Assembly: GCF_000471905.2 (NCBI RefSeq)
Contig: NW_006499751.1
Span: 3,312,526-3,376,525, forward strand
Direction of reading: 5' to 3'
DNA from: Amborella trichopoda
Taxonomy: Eukaryota > Streptophyta > Magnoliopsida > Amborellales > Amborellaceae
Length of the DNA: 64,000 bases
The position numbers and the translations under genes were made by a program. The notes under the pieces were generated by a model. The model was not told the origin of the DNA and ran no database searches. It saw only the letters and a list, made by a program, of their open reading frames with translations. Below, one piece after another: positions 1 to 10,721 of this stretch; positions within the stretch are counted from its first letter, which is position 1; each line of letters opens with the position of its first letter.

Positions 1-84
1 GTATAAAGAAATTTTTCTTTATTCTATAACTGACTTTTGACATTATTGATTTCCTTTAATTTTGGTTTATGAATAAAATCAAAG

Positions 85-322
85 TATATATATATATATA
101 TATATATGGCAAAGGATCATGTCAGCCCACAGGCTGACAACTAAATTGTCAACCAACGGCCCAGATTGAATTTAGGCCCGATCCAATGGTAACGACCTCA
201 TTTCGAATTTGAATTTTCATTTTTTTTCTACCAATATAAATCACTTGAAACTTTGAGTGTCTATTATTCAAAAATAGGAGAACCTAATAAAAATATAAAA
301 ACAATAATTTGAAAAATATAAA
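85..322. mobile_element. Left arm of a palindromic MITE-like element with (TA)n flank
   Basis: A (TA)n run at 85-107 is followed by GGCAAAGGATCATGTCAGCC. The reverse complement of 10228-10460 begins GGGAAAGGATCTTGTCAGCC, is also bordered by (TA)n, and stays alignable with this arm for over 200 bases, including a shared inner block (AATAAAAATATAAAAA). The two arms are therefore terminal inverted repeats of one element of about 450 bp, now separated by pararetroviral DNA. Insertion into (TA)n is known for some plant MITEs (the rice Micron family). The superfamily is not determined and no coding capacity is seen. Confidence 0.6.
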
Positions 323-492
323 TTGATGTAAGCATGTTTTATGATTAAAGTCTTTATTGTGATTAGACATTATTCTTCTATTATAAGATTGTTGTATTAT
401 CTGGCTATTGTCTGTTTATTGTTTAGTTGTTATTGTCTGTCTGTTTTAGTTGTTATTGTCTGTATGTTTATTTTGCTGTGTGTGCACCTTAT

Positions 493-507
493 TGTATCAG
501 AGCCATG
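493..507 (+). other. Pararetroviral tRNA-Met primer-binding site
   Basis: TGTATCAGAGCCATG closely matches the usual plant initiator tRNA-Met priming sequence (TGGTATCAGAGC). It lies upstream of the movement protein, where minus-strand DNA synthesis starts in Caulimoviridae. Confidence 0.75.
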
Positions 508-890
508 TTTACTTACACAGTGGTATAAATGTAGTACCAGTAGAAAATTGAACTATTATATAGAATTTTGAAAAGAGTTTGCAGTAGTAAATTCAAAGTC
601 GTCATGAGCCAAAGATCACTTAGGCCAAGGAAGAGCCAGAAAAGTGTAGGGACTGTTTCCGATGGACTCGAATTATGATGGCAAACTTTATCAGAACCCT
701 ATCTAATAGGACAGCTACTACTAGTAATACATTACGTGTTAATAACCGTGAAGAAATAATAGATAATATAGAAAAACAAATTCAAAACTAGAATATACCA
801 AAAGTTCTTGTTTCAGATATCTATAGTAAAGCTACATTTGAATTTAAAACTAGTTTTTCTATCAAAACTGTAGAACAAACTATTTCTGTA

Positions 891-1523
891 ATGGAGACCC
901 AAGATAAATTTCAACTACTTTCCCCAAGAATGATAGAAGATCACAAAAGGAAAGAATACAAATATTTACATATTGGTCTTGTCCAAATAGCTGTCAAACC
1001 TTTAACTAAAACAGGACTCAATAATTCCGTTCTACTCTGTCCAAGGGACAGTAGACATAAGCGATTTACTGATTCCTTACTAGGAATAGTAGAATCCAGT
1101 CTCTGTAATGGGCCTATCTACTTCAACTGTTTTCCAAACTTTTCAGTGGCCCTAACAGATCCAAATCTATTAAAGGTCTTCACTCTAAACCTTAAAACTC
1201 AAGGTTTTGACATGGACCCAGGCTCTCAAAACTTAGCCTTTGTCTACCGAATATGTTACAAGGTGATGAATACCTTATGTTCAAATGCTAGACAAATGGA
1301 TTCGAAAGGTCAAACAATATTTTTCCAAACAAATATGGAAAAATCTAACCTTGTCATACCAAAGTCTATAGCAGGGTCCCAAGTAAAATTACCTGAAAGA
1401 TTGTCTTTGCAAGCAGAATCCCAAATCAAGGCTCCGGAAAACAAAGACCCTGAACAAATAATAGAATATTCAGATGGAGAGATAGAAATCAGTTTTCCAT
1501 CCTCCAGAAGGACCACACGATGA
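891..1523 (+). pseudogene. Caulimovirid movement protein region
   Basis: About 210 residues with the conserved core of plant pararetrovirus (30K-type) movement proteins. Visible motifs include YKYLHIGLVQIAVKPLT, then DSRHKRFTDSLLGIVESSL, CNGPIYFNCFPN, and a DMDPGSQNLAFVYRICYKV block near residues 105-135. In the virus this protein forms tubules through plasmodesmata. It lies between the primer site and the coat-protein region, the usual place in caulimovirids. It belongs to a fossil element and is not expected to be expressed as a working protein. Confidence 0.85.
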
Positions 1524-1649
1524 ATAAATGAACCTAATATCCAGGATCCTCCCAGAAGTTCTACCTCTTCAATTCCACAATCAGAACATGAGAGACTATC
1601 TTCCCATAGAAGGACTATTATCGAAAGACTAAATAGAACTCCAAATCAG

Positions 1650-2601
1650 GTTCAAAAACCAGTCTAAAGAGTTGAACCCCAAGTTCTTCTGAGCTAGAAG
1701 AACAAGAACCAACTCCTTCCTTTTGAACTAGAAGAACAAGAACCAACTCCTTCCGATCTGGACTTTGACATTAATGTCATATAAAAGGAAGAGTTTGTAA
1801 TTGACAAAGAATGGATTGAAAAGGACTTCCACTCTGAAGAAAACAAACTAATAAGAGAATGGTTTTTTACAGAATTTAAAGAACATCTGAGAGATGCCAT
1901 TCATTACAAATTTAATAAATTTATGATAAAACATAAGGAAACGGTCAAGTTTTTCAAATGGTTAAAATATATAGAAAAAGATTATATTATCAAAATTCCA
2001 AAGTTTGAAGTAAATATGGTAGAAAAATCCTTTCAAACATTCCAGACCTCCAAAGGAGAAACAATAGAGTCCATTCATCCCCCTGAGACTAGTCTAATAC
2101 ATACAAGAGAAAAAATAGGGGGAAAAATTGAAATTAGAGCCTTGCCTTTAAAATTAGGACCCAAAGAAGGAGAGCCAAGCACAACCAATCTTGATAAAAT
2201 GCCTCATATTATTGAGAAAAAACATTATACAAAAATCTTCCTCCAAACAATAGGAAAACAAACCAACCCGAATAGAGAATGCCATAAATAAGTTAAAACC
2301 AACTCCTGAACCCAGAAGCTTGGAAAAGAAAAAGGCAGTTGTTCTATTCAAACCTCCTCCAACTATTGAGACAGGAAAATTCAGCCTGCAAGGAATAAAC
2401 AAAAAAGCGGAAAATAGTGAGCGAATAGATGAGCTGGTCACAAGATTGAAAAAATTGAATATCAATGATAAGGCTCAATCCTCTAAAAAGGGAGATGTTC
2501 AGGTCCTAGAAAAGGTACCTGATGAAGAGATTGAACAAATAGAGAAAGCTTTAAAAACTGAAAGCTTAGAAATAAATAAAATTGATTATGGCAAAAGGTG
2601 A
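1650..2601 (+). pseudogene. Caulimovirid linker between movement and coat protein
   Basis: Lys/Glu-rich reading frames (1923-2291 and 2320-2601) between the movement and coat-protein regions. They have coiled-coil-like charge patterning and no catalytic motif that I recognise. The segment from about 2286 onward is also present, inverted, at the far end of the block (10227 downward), showing that both fragments come from the same viral lineage. Confidence 0.6.
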
Positions 2602-2620
2602 ACAAGTATCCCAAACTTGA

Positions 2621-3785
2621 ATGTACTATCCTATACCTACCCCAGTAGATCTACAGATAGAAGAAGATTCGATATCAACCTCAGATTCTTACTCAGGAAA
2701 ATCCATAGTAAATTGGAATATTGATAGTATGGCAGAAAACCAAATCCTAGATCTAATGAAACATATGACTATGTATGCCACTGCCTGCAAGGCAAGTAGA
2801 AATCAAGACCATGAGATAGCCAAAGCAATAATTTGTGGATTCACTGGTTGGCTAAGAGGTTGGTGGGACTTTCATATGGATGAGAACTCAAAAAATCAAA
2901 TACTTAATGCTACAAAACAATGGATAGTCAAAAGAGAAGATGGCCAAGAAAATATAGTGCAAGAAGGGGATGCAGTTAATACACTGATCTATTCTATAAC
3001 CCTTCATTTTGTCGGAAGTACTGCTCTATTAGCAACAAAGGTCTGAGGATTTATTATCTAATCTCAGATGTCCAGCACTCTCCCATTACAAATGGTACAA
3101 AGATGTATTCTTCTCAAGACTACTATCACGAGAAGATAGTAAATCAGATCATTGGAAAGAAAAATTTATCGATGGTTTACCACATCTCTTTGCCGAAAAG
3201 GTTAAAACCAGGCTTAAAACCAAACATGGACGGCTTATTCCTTATTCTTTGTACACCTTAGGTGAGTTATCAGCAGAAATTTGTGCTGAGGGTCTGGCTC
3301 TGTGCACAGACTTAAAACTTAAAAGACAATTAGAAAAGCAAAGAATAACGGGGAGGAAAGAGCTAGGAGATTTTTGTGAACAACTTGGATTCAATACTTT
3401 ACCCCCATCAAAGCCTTTTCCCAAAAGAAAGCATGAGACAATTAAAAGAAGAAAGTTCAGACCTTTCCAAAAGACAAAAGATAAATTCTCCAAAAAATTT
3501 CTAAGAGACAAACCATCTTTCAAATATAAAGGAAAAAAAAAAATCCTTGTTTGTTACAACTGTGGCAAGGTTGGTCAGTATAAAAACAAATGCAGGGTCC
3601 AAAAGAAAATCAATTCTTTAGAATTAGATGACCATATCAAAAAACAAATATTTGAGATACTCCAAATCAAAACTGAAACTTCAGACTCTTCTGTATCAGA
3701 AGAAGAAATGCTAATTGGAGAAATCAATGATGAAGATATCATTTTCAGTAGCTCTGATTCAGACTCTGACATGAAAAGGACTTAG
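2621..3785 (+). pseudogene. Caulimovirid coat protein region with CCHC zinc knuckle
   Basis: The N-terminal half (2621-3046) carries the GFTGWLRGWWD stretch typical of plant pararetrovirus capsid proteins. The C-terminal part (3249-3785) is very basic (KRKHETIKRRKFRPFQK), followed by a retroviral-type zinc knuckle CYNCGKVGQYKNKC and then an acidic, Ser-rich tail ending in an SSSDSDSD run. In the virus this domain packages the pregenomic RNA. The region is interrupted and belongs to the fossil copy. A second, inverted copy of the same region lies at 8104-9919. Confidence 0.85.
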
Positions 3786-4359
3786 AAAAAGAAAAAGAAA
3801 ATTGCCAATGCAATTATTATAAATCGATAATAGATATGAATGGTTTAAATATCAATACCCTTACAAAAGAAGAAGATTTAATTATAGATCTAATTGACAA
3901 AATAATAGACCCTGAGGCTAAGAAAGAAGCCTTAGTAAAATATATCAATTTGTCAAAAAGTCCATCAAAGAAACCCAACTCTTCTCTTGTCCCTACAAAA
4001 GAAGACTGTAGTTTTCAAGATATTCCAAAAAGAGTATAAAATAAAACCCATAAAGAAAAAGAACCTTCAATATCTGAGCTAAGATTTGAAATTAATAAAG
4101 TTAGAAATGAACTGATAGCCTTAAAATCAAGAGTCAAACTTTAGAACTAGCTCAGGACCCAATCAGAGAAACAATTGAAGAAGAAAATATAGAAGAAGAA
4201 TTTGATCAGTTAATCACTGAGCATAATATCCACTTTCCACCAGAAGTTGAAGATACCCTTCCAAAACCCAAAACTGATATGAATATAAAATTATAACTCA
4301 AAAATGGTTTACCAATATCAAAATTGTGATAGAAAAGGAATACAGCTTCCAAACCACCC

Positions 4360-5843
4360 CTTTAATCGACTCGAGGGCAGACTTGAATTGTATCAATGAA
4401 GGTTTGGTACCAACTAAATAATTCAGTAAAACTACCTAAATCCTTAATACGGCAGATGGCAGTAAAATGCTTATAAACTACAAACTGACTAATACTGCAG
4501 TTTGCAACAATGGTACTTGTTTCAATTTTCTATATATAATGGTAAAAGGGTTAAGCCAACTTGTTATCTTAGGGACTCCATTTCTGAATATGCTCTATCC
4601 AATAAAAATAGATGACACAGGGATAGAAGCTAGCATTGAAGGGCATAAGGTAAAATTTACCATTATTGAAGAGCCTAGAGTCCATGAGATTAACAAAATT
4701 AAAGATACGATTTCTTCCAAAGAAAAATTTTTGTATCATCTCAAAGAAGAAATAAAGTATAAAAATATAGAAGAGAAACTGTCTCTTCTAGAAATACAAA
4801 GCAAAATCAAATCTTTAAGAATAAATATGGAAAACGATATTTGTGCAGATATCCCCAATGCATTTTGGGATAGGAAGCAACATATAGTAAAATTGCCATA
4901 TGAACCAGATTTTAGAGAAAGTAAAATTCCTACTAAAGCTAAACCTATTCAAATGAATAATAGGTTGCTTGAAATTTGCAAAAAAGAGATACAAGAATTA
5001 TTAGAAAAGAAGCTTATCAGAAAAAGCTCATCACCTTGGAGCTGTTCGGCCTTTTATGTAAAAAAGGACTCTAAGATAGAAAGAGGAACTCTGAGATTCG
5101 TAATAAACTACAAACCACTCAACAAAGTCTTGAGATGGATTAGATATCCAATCCCAAATAAAAGGGATCTCTTGGATAGACTAGTCAATGCATGTATATT
5201 TTCAAAATTTGATCTCAAATCATGTTACTGGCAGATTCAAAATTCCGAAGAAGATAAATACAAAACTGCTTTTAATGTCCCATTTGGACAATTTGAATGA
5301 AATGTTATGCCATTTGGATTAAAAAATGCACCCTCTGAATTTCGAAACATTATGAATGAAATTTTTAATCCTTACACTAAATTTATGATTGTCTATATTG
5401 ATGATGTACTTGTTTTCTCAAAATCTCTTGAGCAGCACTGGAAACATCTAAGTGCATTTATCAAGGCAATAAAAAATGTTGGCTTAATAGTCTCCGCAAG
5501 AAAAATAAACGTTTGCCAGTCAAAAATTAGATTTCTAGGGCATAATATTTTCCAAGGACGCATTATCCCTATTGATAGGGCAATCGAATTTGCATCCAAA
5601 TTTCCAGATATAATTCTTGACAAAACCGAATTACAAAGATTTCTTGGTTACCTAAATTATATTTCCGATTGTTACAAAGACTTCGCAATTGACGCAAAAC
5701 CTCTATTAAAGAATCCCCCAGTATGGACGGATGAACATACTAAAGCTGTAAAAAAGATCAAAATAAAAGCCAAAGACTTACCATGTCTGGCACTATCTAG
5801 TCCTTCAGCATTTAAAATAGTTGAAACGGATGCCTCAGAATAA
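4360..5843 (+). pseudogene. Caulimovirid aspartic protease and reverse transcriptase region
   Basis: A protease-like segment (about 4360-4620, with LVILGTPFLNMLYP) precedes a reverse transcriptase. RT landmarks are KPIQMNNRLLEICKKEIQEL, the SSPWSCSAFYVKK block, LRFVINYKPLNKVLRW, FSKFDLKSCYWQIQ, the MPFGLKNAPSEFRNIMNEIF block and the catalytic YIDDVLVFS box near 5395-5420, followed by the thumb motif FLGHNIFQGRIIPID. This is the pararetroviral/Ty3 type of RT. It is broken and not expected to be active. Confidence 0.9.
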
Positions 5844-5888
5844 GGATTTGGTGCCATACTAAAACAAAAGGTAAATAACCAAGAACAC

Positions 5889-6239
5889 TTGGTTCGTTTT
5901 ACGTTTAAGACCTGGAACCCCGCTCAACAAAATTACTCAACAATCAAAAAAGAGATACTCGCTATAGTCCATGCTGTTACTAAATTCCAAAGTGAATTAC
6001 TTAACCAATTATTCCTTTTAAGGACAGATTGTAAGGCAGCTAAAGACATCCTCCAGAAAGACGTAAAAAATCTTGTGTCCAAACAAATTTTTGCACGATG
6101 GCATGGTATTCTTTCTGCTTTCGAATTTACTATCGAGCATATTAATGGTCAAAACAATTATTTGCCTGACTTCTTGACTCGAGAATTTCTGCAGGGAGGA
6201 CAAACAAAGCCAAAGACAGACGATGGACATAGTTCCTAG
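5889..6239 (+). pseudogene. Caulimovirid RNase H region
   Basis: This follows the RT directly. It has the RNase H layout seen in pararetroviruses: NYSTIKKEILAIVHAVTKF, an LLRTDCKAAKDIL segment, then FARWHGILSAFEFTIEHI, and the terminal INGQNNYLPDFLTREF motif (the usual NxxADxLSR position). In the virus it degrades the RNA strand during reverse transcription. No integrase follows, which separates this element from Ty3 LTR retrotransposons. Confidence 0.87.
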
Positions 6240-6458
6240 TCCGGCTTCAGCCCTAGCCTCCCCGTCAACACCAAAATCTTTAATAAGAAAGCAAATACAA
6301 GATATTGATATATCTCTCTCTCAAAATCCAATATGCACTCAAACTCCTAGTGTAAAATCAATATACTTAAAGACAGCATATATTCCACTGTTGATCATTG
6401 AAAACGAACATCAGTCCAAACATTCGACTGAATAGCTGCCCTATATCTCAGACAGCAT

Positions 6459-7367
6459 ATGCATCCAAATAATGGGGATAGATGCCGAGAATGGTATGAA
6501 TGTATCTTAATAGAAACAGAATCAATTTTCATAGTCCATCATTCCCGAAACAATGATAGTGAAATAGCATATTTCAAATTTCAAATCAAACAGGTTATCA
6601 CCTATAAAGAGTGGGAACCTGACCCCTTGAAACCCAGGATCATCAAAACAAAAGGATTTAAAATCAAATCCTACCATTATTATAAATATATAAAGGCTTG
6701 GGATGAAGTCTTCACGTACCAAAATATGAAAAGTTCTCACAGTTGGCACATACAGTTTAAAATAACTGACCCAAATGAATTCCCAAACTGATTTAAAAAT
6801 TGATTCTCCATATGGGGATCCACAGACTAGATACTTCCAACAGAACTCCTAATTTCTCAGAGAAAATTCTCTGATTTCAATAACAAAAGTTTAAAATGAA
6901 ACTTTCACTTATATTTTATGGCCTTATATCAAGTCCCATGGATTTTAAAGTGGGAATACCATGTCTCCTCAGATGACATGGACAGATATGATTATGTCCC
7001 TGAATTACACAGACAAATTTCCATTAAATGGTGGGATAGTTACAAAAACGACTCCCTAAATCCCAATAAAATCAAAATGAAATTTATATCCTCTTCTCCA
7101 CCTCCTAAGATGGACATTTCCAAATACGTGGTCCTTCTTCAACAACAAAATCCATCCATGACAAAAGACGAGCTCAAATCAAGATCTGGGAAGCTTTCGA
7201 GGTTACTGATGAAACCATGTCCACTCAAAGCGATGAACCTGAAGATTATACTCCCCTTAATGAAGATGATTGTTACGGCATCAAATTTCCTTCAAACTAA
7301 AGCAAATTTCGCGAGGGCAGGACGACTTCAAACTATCCAGGATACGGACACGAACACGAACCCCTGA
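6459..7367 (+). pseudogene. Downstream caulimovirid reading frame of unknown function
   Basis: Two stretches of coding-like sequence (6459-6791 and 6918-7367) follow RNase H. They are rich in Trp, Tyr and Lys, for example YQVPWILKWEYHVSSDD and ISIKWWDSYKN. Florendo- and petuvirus-like genomes carry a comparable distal coding region of unknown function. The match is by position and composition only. Confidence 0.5.
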
Positions 7368-7379
7368 AAAAGTTACCTT

Positions 7380-7663
7380 CATCACCAACAAAAGCATCAC
7401 CGACAAAAGTATCACATCACTGACAAAAGCATCACCGACAAAGTCACTTTCATCGCCAACAAAAACAGCATCTTCCTGTAGCAGTAGTGTGGTTACTATA
7501 GCAAAAAAGCGATCCACCGACAGCATCTTACTGTAGTACGGTTACTGTAGAAAAAGTGCGGTCCACCGACAGCATCTTACTGTAGCAGTAGTGCGGTTAC
7601 TATAGTGTCGGTGCGGATTCCAAATATTTGAAATCCGTCGAATCCAAGGTCTATAAAGGGGAG
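7380..7663 (+). promoter_or_regulatory. Pararetroviral promoter with repeated upstream elements
   Basis: A 15-base motif close to CATCACCGACAAAAG recurs about five times at 7380-7464. A 45-55 base unit beginning AGCATCTTNCTGTAG and containing CGGTTACTRTAG then occurs three times, starting at 7467, 7522 and 7571. A TATA box (CTATAAAGG) lies at 7651-7659. Together these form a plausible enhancer plus core promoter for the pregenomic RNA. The direction is plus, so transcripts would run into the inverted fragment beyond 8231. Confidence 0.6.
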
Positions 7664-7699
7664 AGACTAGAGATCACTCGGACATCCTGGAGTTTCCAA

Positions 7700-7930
7700 G
7701 TGTGCTCAGCCTCTCTGCTTAGCCTCGCAACGTCTCTGCTTAGCCCCTCAGCCTCTCTGCTTAGTCTCTCTGCTCAGCCTCTCTGCATAGCCTCTCTGCT
7801 CAGCCTCTCTGCTTAGCCTCTCAGCCTCTCTGCCTAAGCCTCGCAGCCTCTCTGCTTAACCTCTCAGCCTTTCAGCTTAGCCTTTCTGCTCAGCCTCTTT
7901 GTTCTCAATCTCTCTGTTCTCTGTTACTTC
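7700..7930 (+). repeat. CTCTCTGCTTAGC-type tandem repeats in the viral leader
   Basis: Imperfect tandem copies of an approximately 13-25 base unit (GCCTCTCTGCTTA and variants, more than ten copies) just downstream of the TATA box. They would form a pyrimidine-rich, weakly structured RNA leader. Confidence 0.7.
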
Positions 7931-8132
7931 TCTGCAACTTCTCTGCAATTTCTCTGTTGCTTCACTTCTCTGTTCTCTGTTTATTATAAGTTCTGTATTT
8001 CTCTGTATATCCGGTAGTGTATCAAACCACCTAGTTTAGTGAGTGTAAAAGTATTATGTGTGATTGTTTTAGGGAAGAGGTTCCTGCTTACATCTCGGAA
8101 CAATTAAGGCTTTTCACCAGCTTCTGTATTTG

Positions 8133-8230
8133 TCAGATGTAAATATGTTTTATGATTAAAGTCTTTATTGTGATTAGACATTGTTCTTCTAATATAAGAT
8201 TGTTGTACTATCTGGCTATTGTCTATTATA
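8133..8230 (+). repeat. Terminal redundancy of the pararetrovirus copy
   Basis: This segment repeats 324-420 in the same orientation, with about five mismatches over some 90 bases (shared core ATGATTAAAGTCTTTATTGT). The insertion therefore spans slightly more than one genome unit. The sequence jumps to an inverted fragment at 8231. Confidence 0.8.
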
Positions 8231-10227
8231 TTCATATCAGTTTTGGGTTTTGGAAGGGTATCTTCAACTTCTGGTGGAAAGGGGATATTACGCTCAGTGA
8301 TTAACTGATCAAATTCTTCCTCTATATTTTCTTCTTCAATTGTTTCTCTAATTGGGTCCTGAGCTAGTTCTAAAGTTTGAACTCTTGATTTTAAGGCTAT
8401 CAGTTCATTTCTAACTTCATTAATTTCAAATCTTAGCTCAGATATTGAAGGTTCCTTTTCTTTATGGGTTTTATTTTGTACTCTTTTTAGAATATCTTGA
8501 AAACAGCAGTCTTCTTTTGTAGGGACAAGAGAAGAGTTGGGTTTCTTTGATGGACTTTTTGACAAATTGATATATTTTACTAAGGCTTCTTTCTTAGCCT
8601 CAGGGTCTATTATTTTGTCAATTAAATCTATAATTAAATCTTGTTCTTTTGTAAGGGTATTGATATTTAAACCATTCATATCTATTATCGATTTATAATA
8701 ATTGCATTGGCAATTTTCTTTTTCTTTTTCTAAGTCCTTTTCATAGTCAAAGTCTGAATCAGAGCTACTGAAAATGATATCTTCATCATTGATTTCTCCA
8801 ATTAGCATTTCTTCTTCTGATACAGAAGGGTTTGAAGTTTCAGTTTTGATTTGGAGTATGTCAAATATTTGTTTTTTGATATGGTCATCTTATTCTAAAG
8901 AATTGATTTTCTTTTGGACCCTGCATTTGTTTTTATAATGACCAACCTTGCCACAGTTGTAACAAACAGGGATTTTTCTTTTTCCCTTATATCTGAAGGA
9001 TGGTTTGTCTCTTAGAATTTTTTTTGAAAATTTATCTTTTGTCTTTTGGTAAGGTCTGAACTTTCTTCTTTTAATTGTCTCATGCTTTATTTTCGGAAAA
9101 GGCTTTGATGGGGGTAAAGTATTGAATCCAAGTTGTTCACAAAAATCTCCTAGCTCTTTCCTCCCCATTATTCTTTGCTTTTCTAATTGTCTTTTAAGTT
9201 TTAAGTTTGTGCACAGAGCCAGACCCTCAGCACAAATTTCTGCTGATAACTCACCTAAGGTGTACAAAGAATAAGGAATAAGCCGCACATGTTTGGTTTT
9301 AAGCCTGGTTTTAACCTTTTCGGCAAAGAGATGTGGTAAACCATCGATAAATTTTTCTTTCCAATGATCTGATTTACTATCTTCTCGTGATAGTAGTCTT
9401 GAAAAGAATACATCCTTGTACCATTTGTAATGGGAGAGTGTTGGAAATCTAAGATTAGATAATAAATCCTCAGACCTTTGCTGCTAATAGAGCAGTACTT
9501 CCGTCAAAATGAAGGGTTATAGAATAGATCAGTGTATTAACTGCATCCCCTTCTTGCACTATATTTTCTTGGCCATCTTCTCTTTTGACTATCCATTGTT
9601 TTGTAGCATTAAGTATTTGATTTTTTGAGTCCTCATCCATATGATAGTCCCACCAACCTCTTAGCCAACCAGTGAATCCACAAATTATTGCTTTGGCTAT
9701 CTCATGGTCCTGATTTCCACTTGCCTTGCAGGCGGTGGCATACATAGTCATATGTTTCATTAGATCTAAGATTTGGTTTTCTGCCATACCATCAATATTC
9801 CAATTTACTATGGATTTTCCTGAGTAAGAAACTGAGGTTGATATCAAATCTTCTTCTATCTGTAGATCTACTGGGGTAGGTCTAGGATAGTACATTCGAG
9901 TTTGGGATACTAGTCTCACCTTTTGCCATAATCAATTTTATTTATTCTAAGCTTTCAGTTTTAAAAGCTCTCTATTTGTTCAATCTCTTCATCAGGTACC
10001 TTTTCTAGGACATGAACATCTCCCTTTTTAGGGGATTGAGCTTTATCATTGATATTCAATTTTTTCAATCTTTTGACCAGCTCATCTATTAGCTCACTAT
10101 TTTCCTCTTTTTTCTTTTTTCCTTGCAAGCTGAATTTTCCTATCTCAATAGTTGGAGGAGGTTTGAATAGAACAACTTCCTTTTCTTATCCAAGCTTCTG
10201 GGTTCAGGAGTTGGTTTTAACTTATTT
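8231..10227 (-). mobile_element. Inverted fragment of the same caulimovirid (coat-protein region)
   Basis: The reverse complement matches the plus copy from about 2286 to 4290: linker, the GWLRGWWD coat-protein segment (9919-9470), the basic region with zinc knuckle CYNCGKVGHYKNKC (9288-8890), and the acidic tail and coiled coil (8808-8231). Protease, RT, movement protein and leader are absent. Similarity to the first copy is very high, so both derive from one viral lineage and probably one integration event. The fragment has only a few interruptions but is incomplete. Confidence 0.88.
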
Positions 10228-10486
10228 CGGGGGTATTTTGGTCAATATTTATTTTGCAAATTATTTTTTTTATATTTTTATTACGTTAGCCTTGATGGGA
10301 AGAATTGACGCCTAAAATTTCAAGTGATTTGGATTTGTAGAAAAAAAAATGAAAATTCAACTACTAAATGAAGTCGTACCCGTCAGATCAGCCCAGATTC
10401 AATTTGGGCCGTTCGCTGACACTGTAGCAGTCAGCCCGAGGGCTGACAAGATCCTTTCCCATATATATATATATATATATATATAT
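10228..10486. mobile_element. Right arm of the palindromic MITE-like element with (TA)n flank
   Basis: Reverse complement partner of 108-322. It ends ...GATCCTTTCCC at 10460 and is followed by (AT)n to 10486. The arm carries about 17 extra inner bases (CCAAAATACCCCCG on the reverse strand) not seen in the left arm. Confidence 0.6.
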
Positions 10487-10494
10487 CATTTTAG

Positions 10495-10644
10495 CCTTTT
10501 TCCAATTAATTGGGATCGGCTACATGAATCCTGATTCTCCATTCTGCTCTATTAAAGGTCATATCCTCCCTTTTTCCGATTAATTGGGATCGGCTACATG
10601 AATCCTGATTCTCCATTCTATTCTATTAAAGGCCATATCCTCAG
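10495..10644 (+). repeat. Two tandem 74-base units resembling a plant SINE 3' part
   Basis: Each unit contains AATTGGGATCGGCTACATGA followed by ATCCTGATTCTCCATTCT and a TATTAAAGG(C/T)CATATCCTC end. The GGGATCGGCTACATGAATCC block resembles the conserved part of Au-type plant SINEs. No Pol III A or B box is clear, so these look like partial copies. Confidence 0.5.
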
Positions 10645-10648
10645 CGAG

Positions 10649-10721
<73 letters not shown>

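Larger units (their letters stand above)
323..8230 (+). mobile_element. Endogenous caulimovirid (pararetrovirus), nearly full-length copy, broken
   Basis: A fossil Caulimoviridae genome on the plus strand. In order it shows a tRNA-Met primer site, a movement protein, a charged linker, a coat protein with a CCHC knuckle, protease/reverse transcriptase, RNase H, a downstream reading frame, a TATA-type promoter and a terminal repeat of the leader. The order and the single long coding plan resemble petuviruses and florendoviruses; the genus is inferred from layout only. No integrase is seen, as expected for a pararetrovirus. The coding frame is interrupted roughly a dozen times, so the copy is not functional. 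The two ends of the terminal redundancy differ by about five bases in 90, which suggests an old insertion. Confidence 0.88.
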
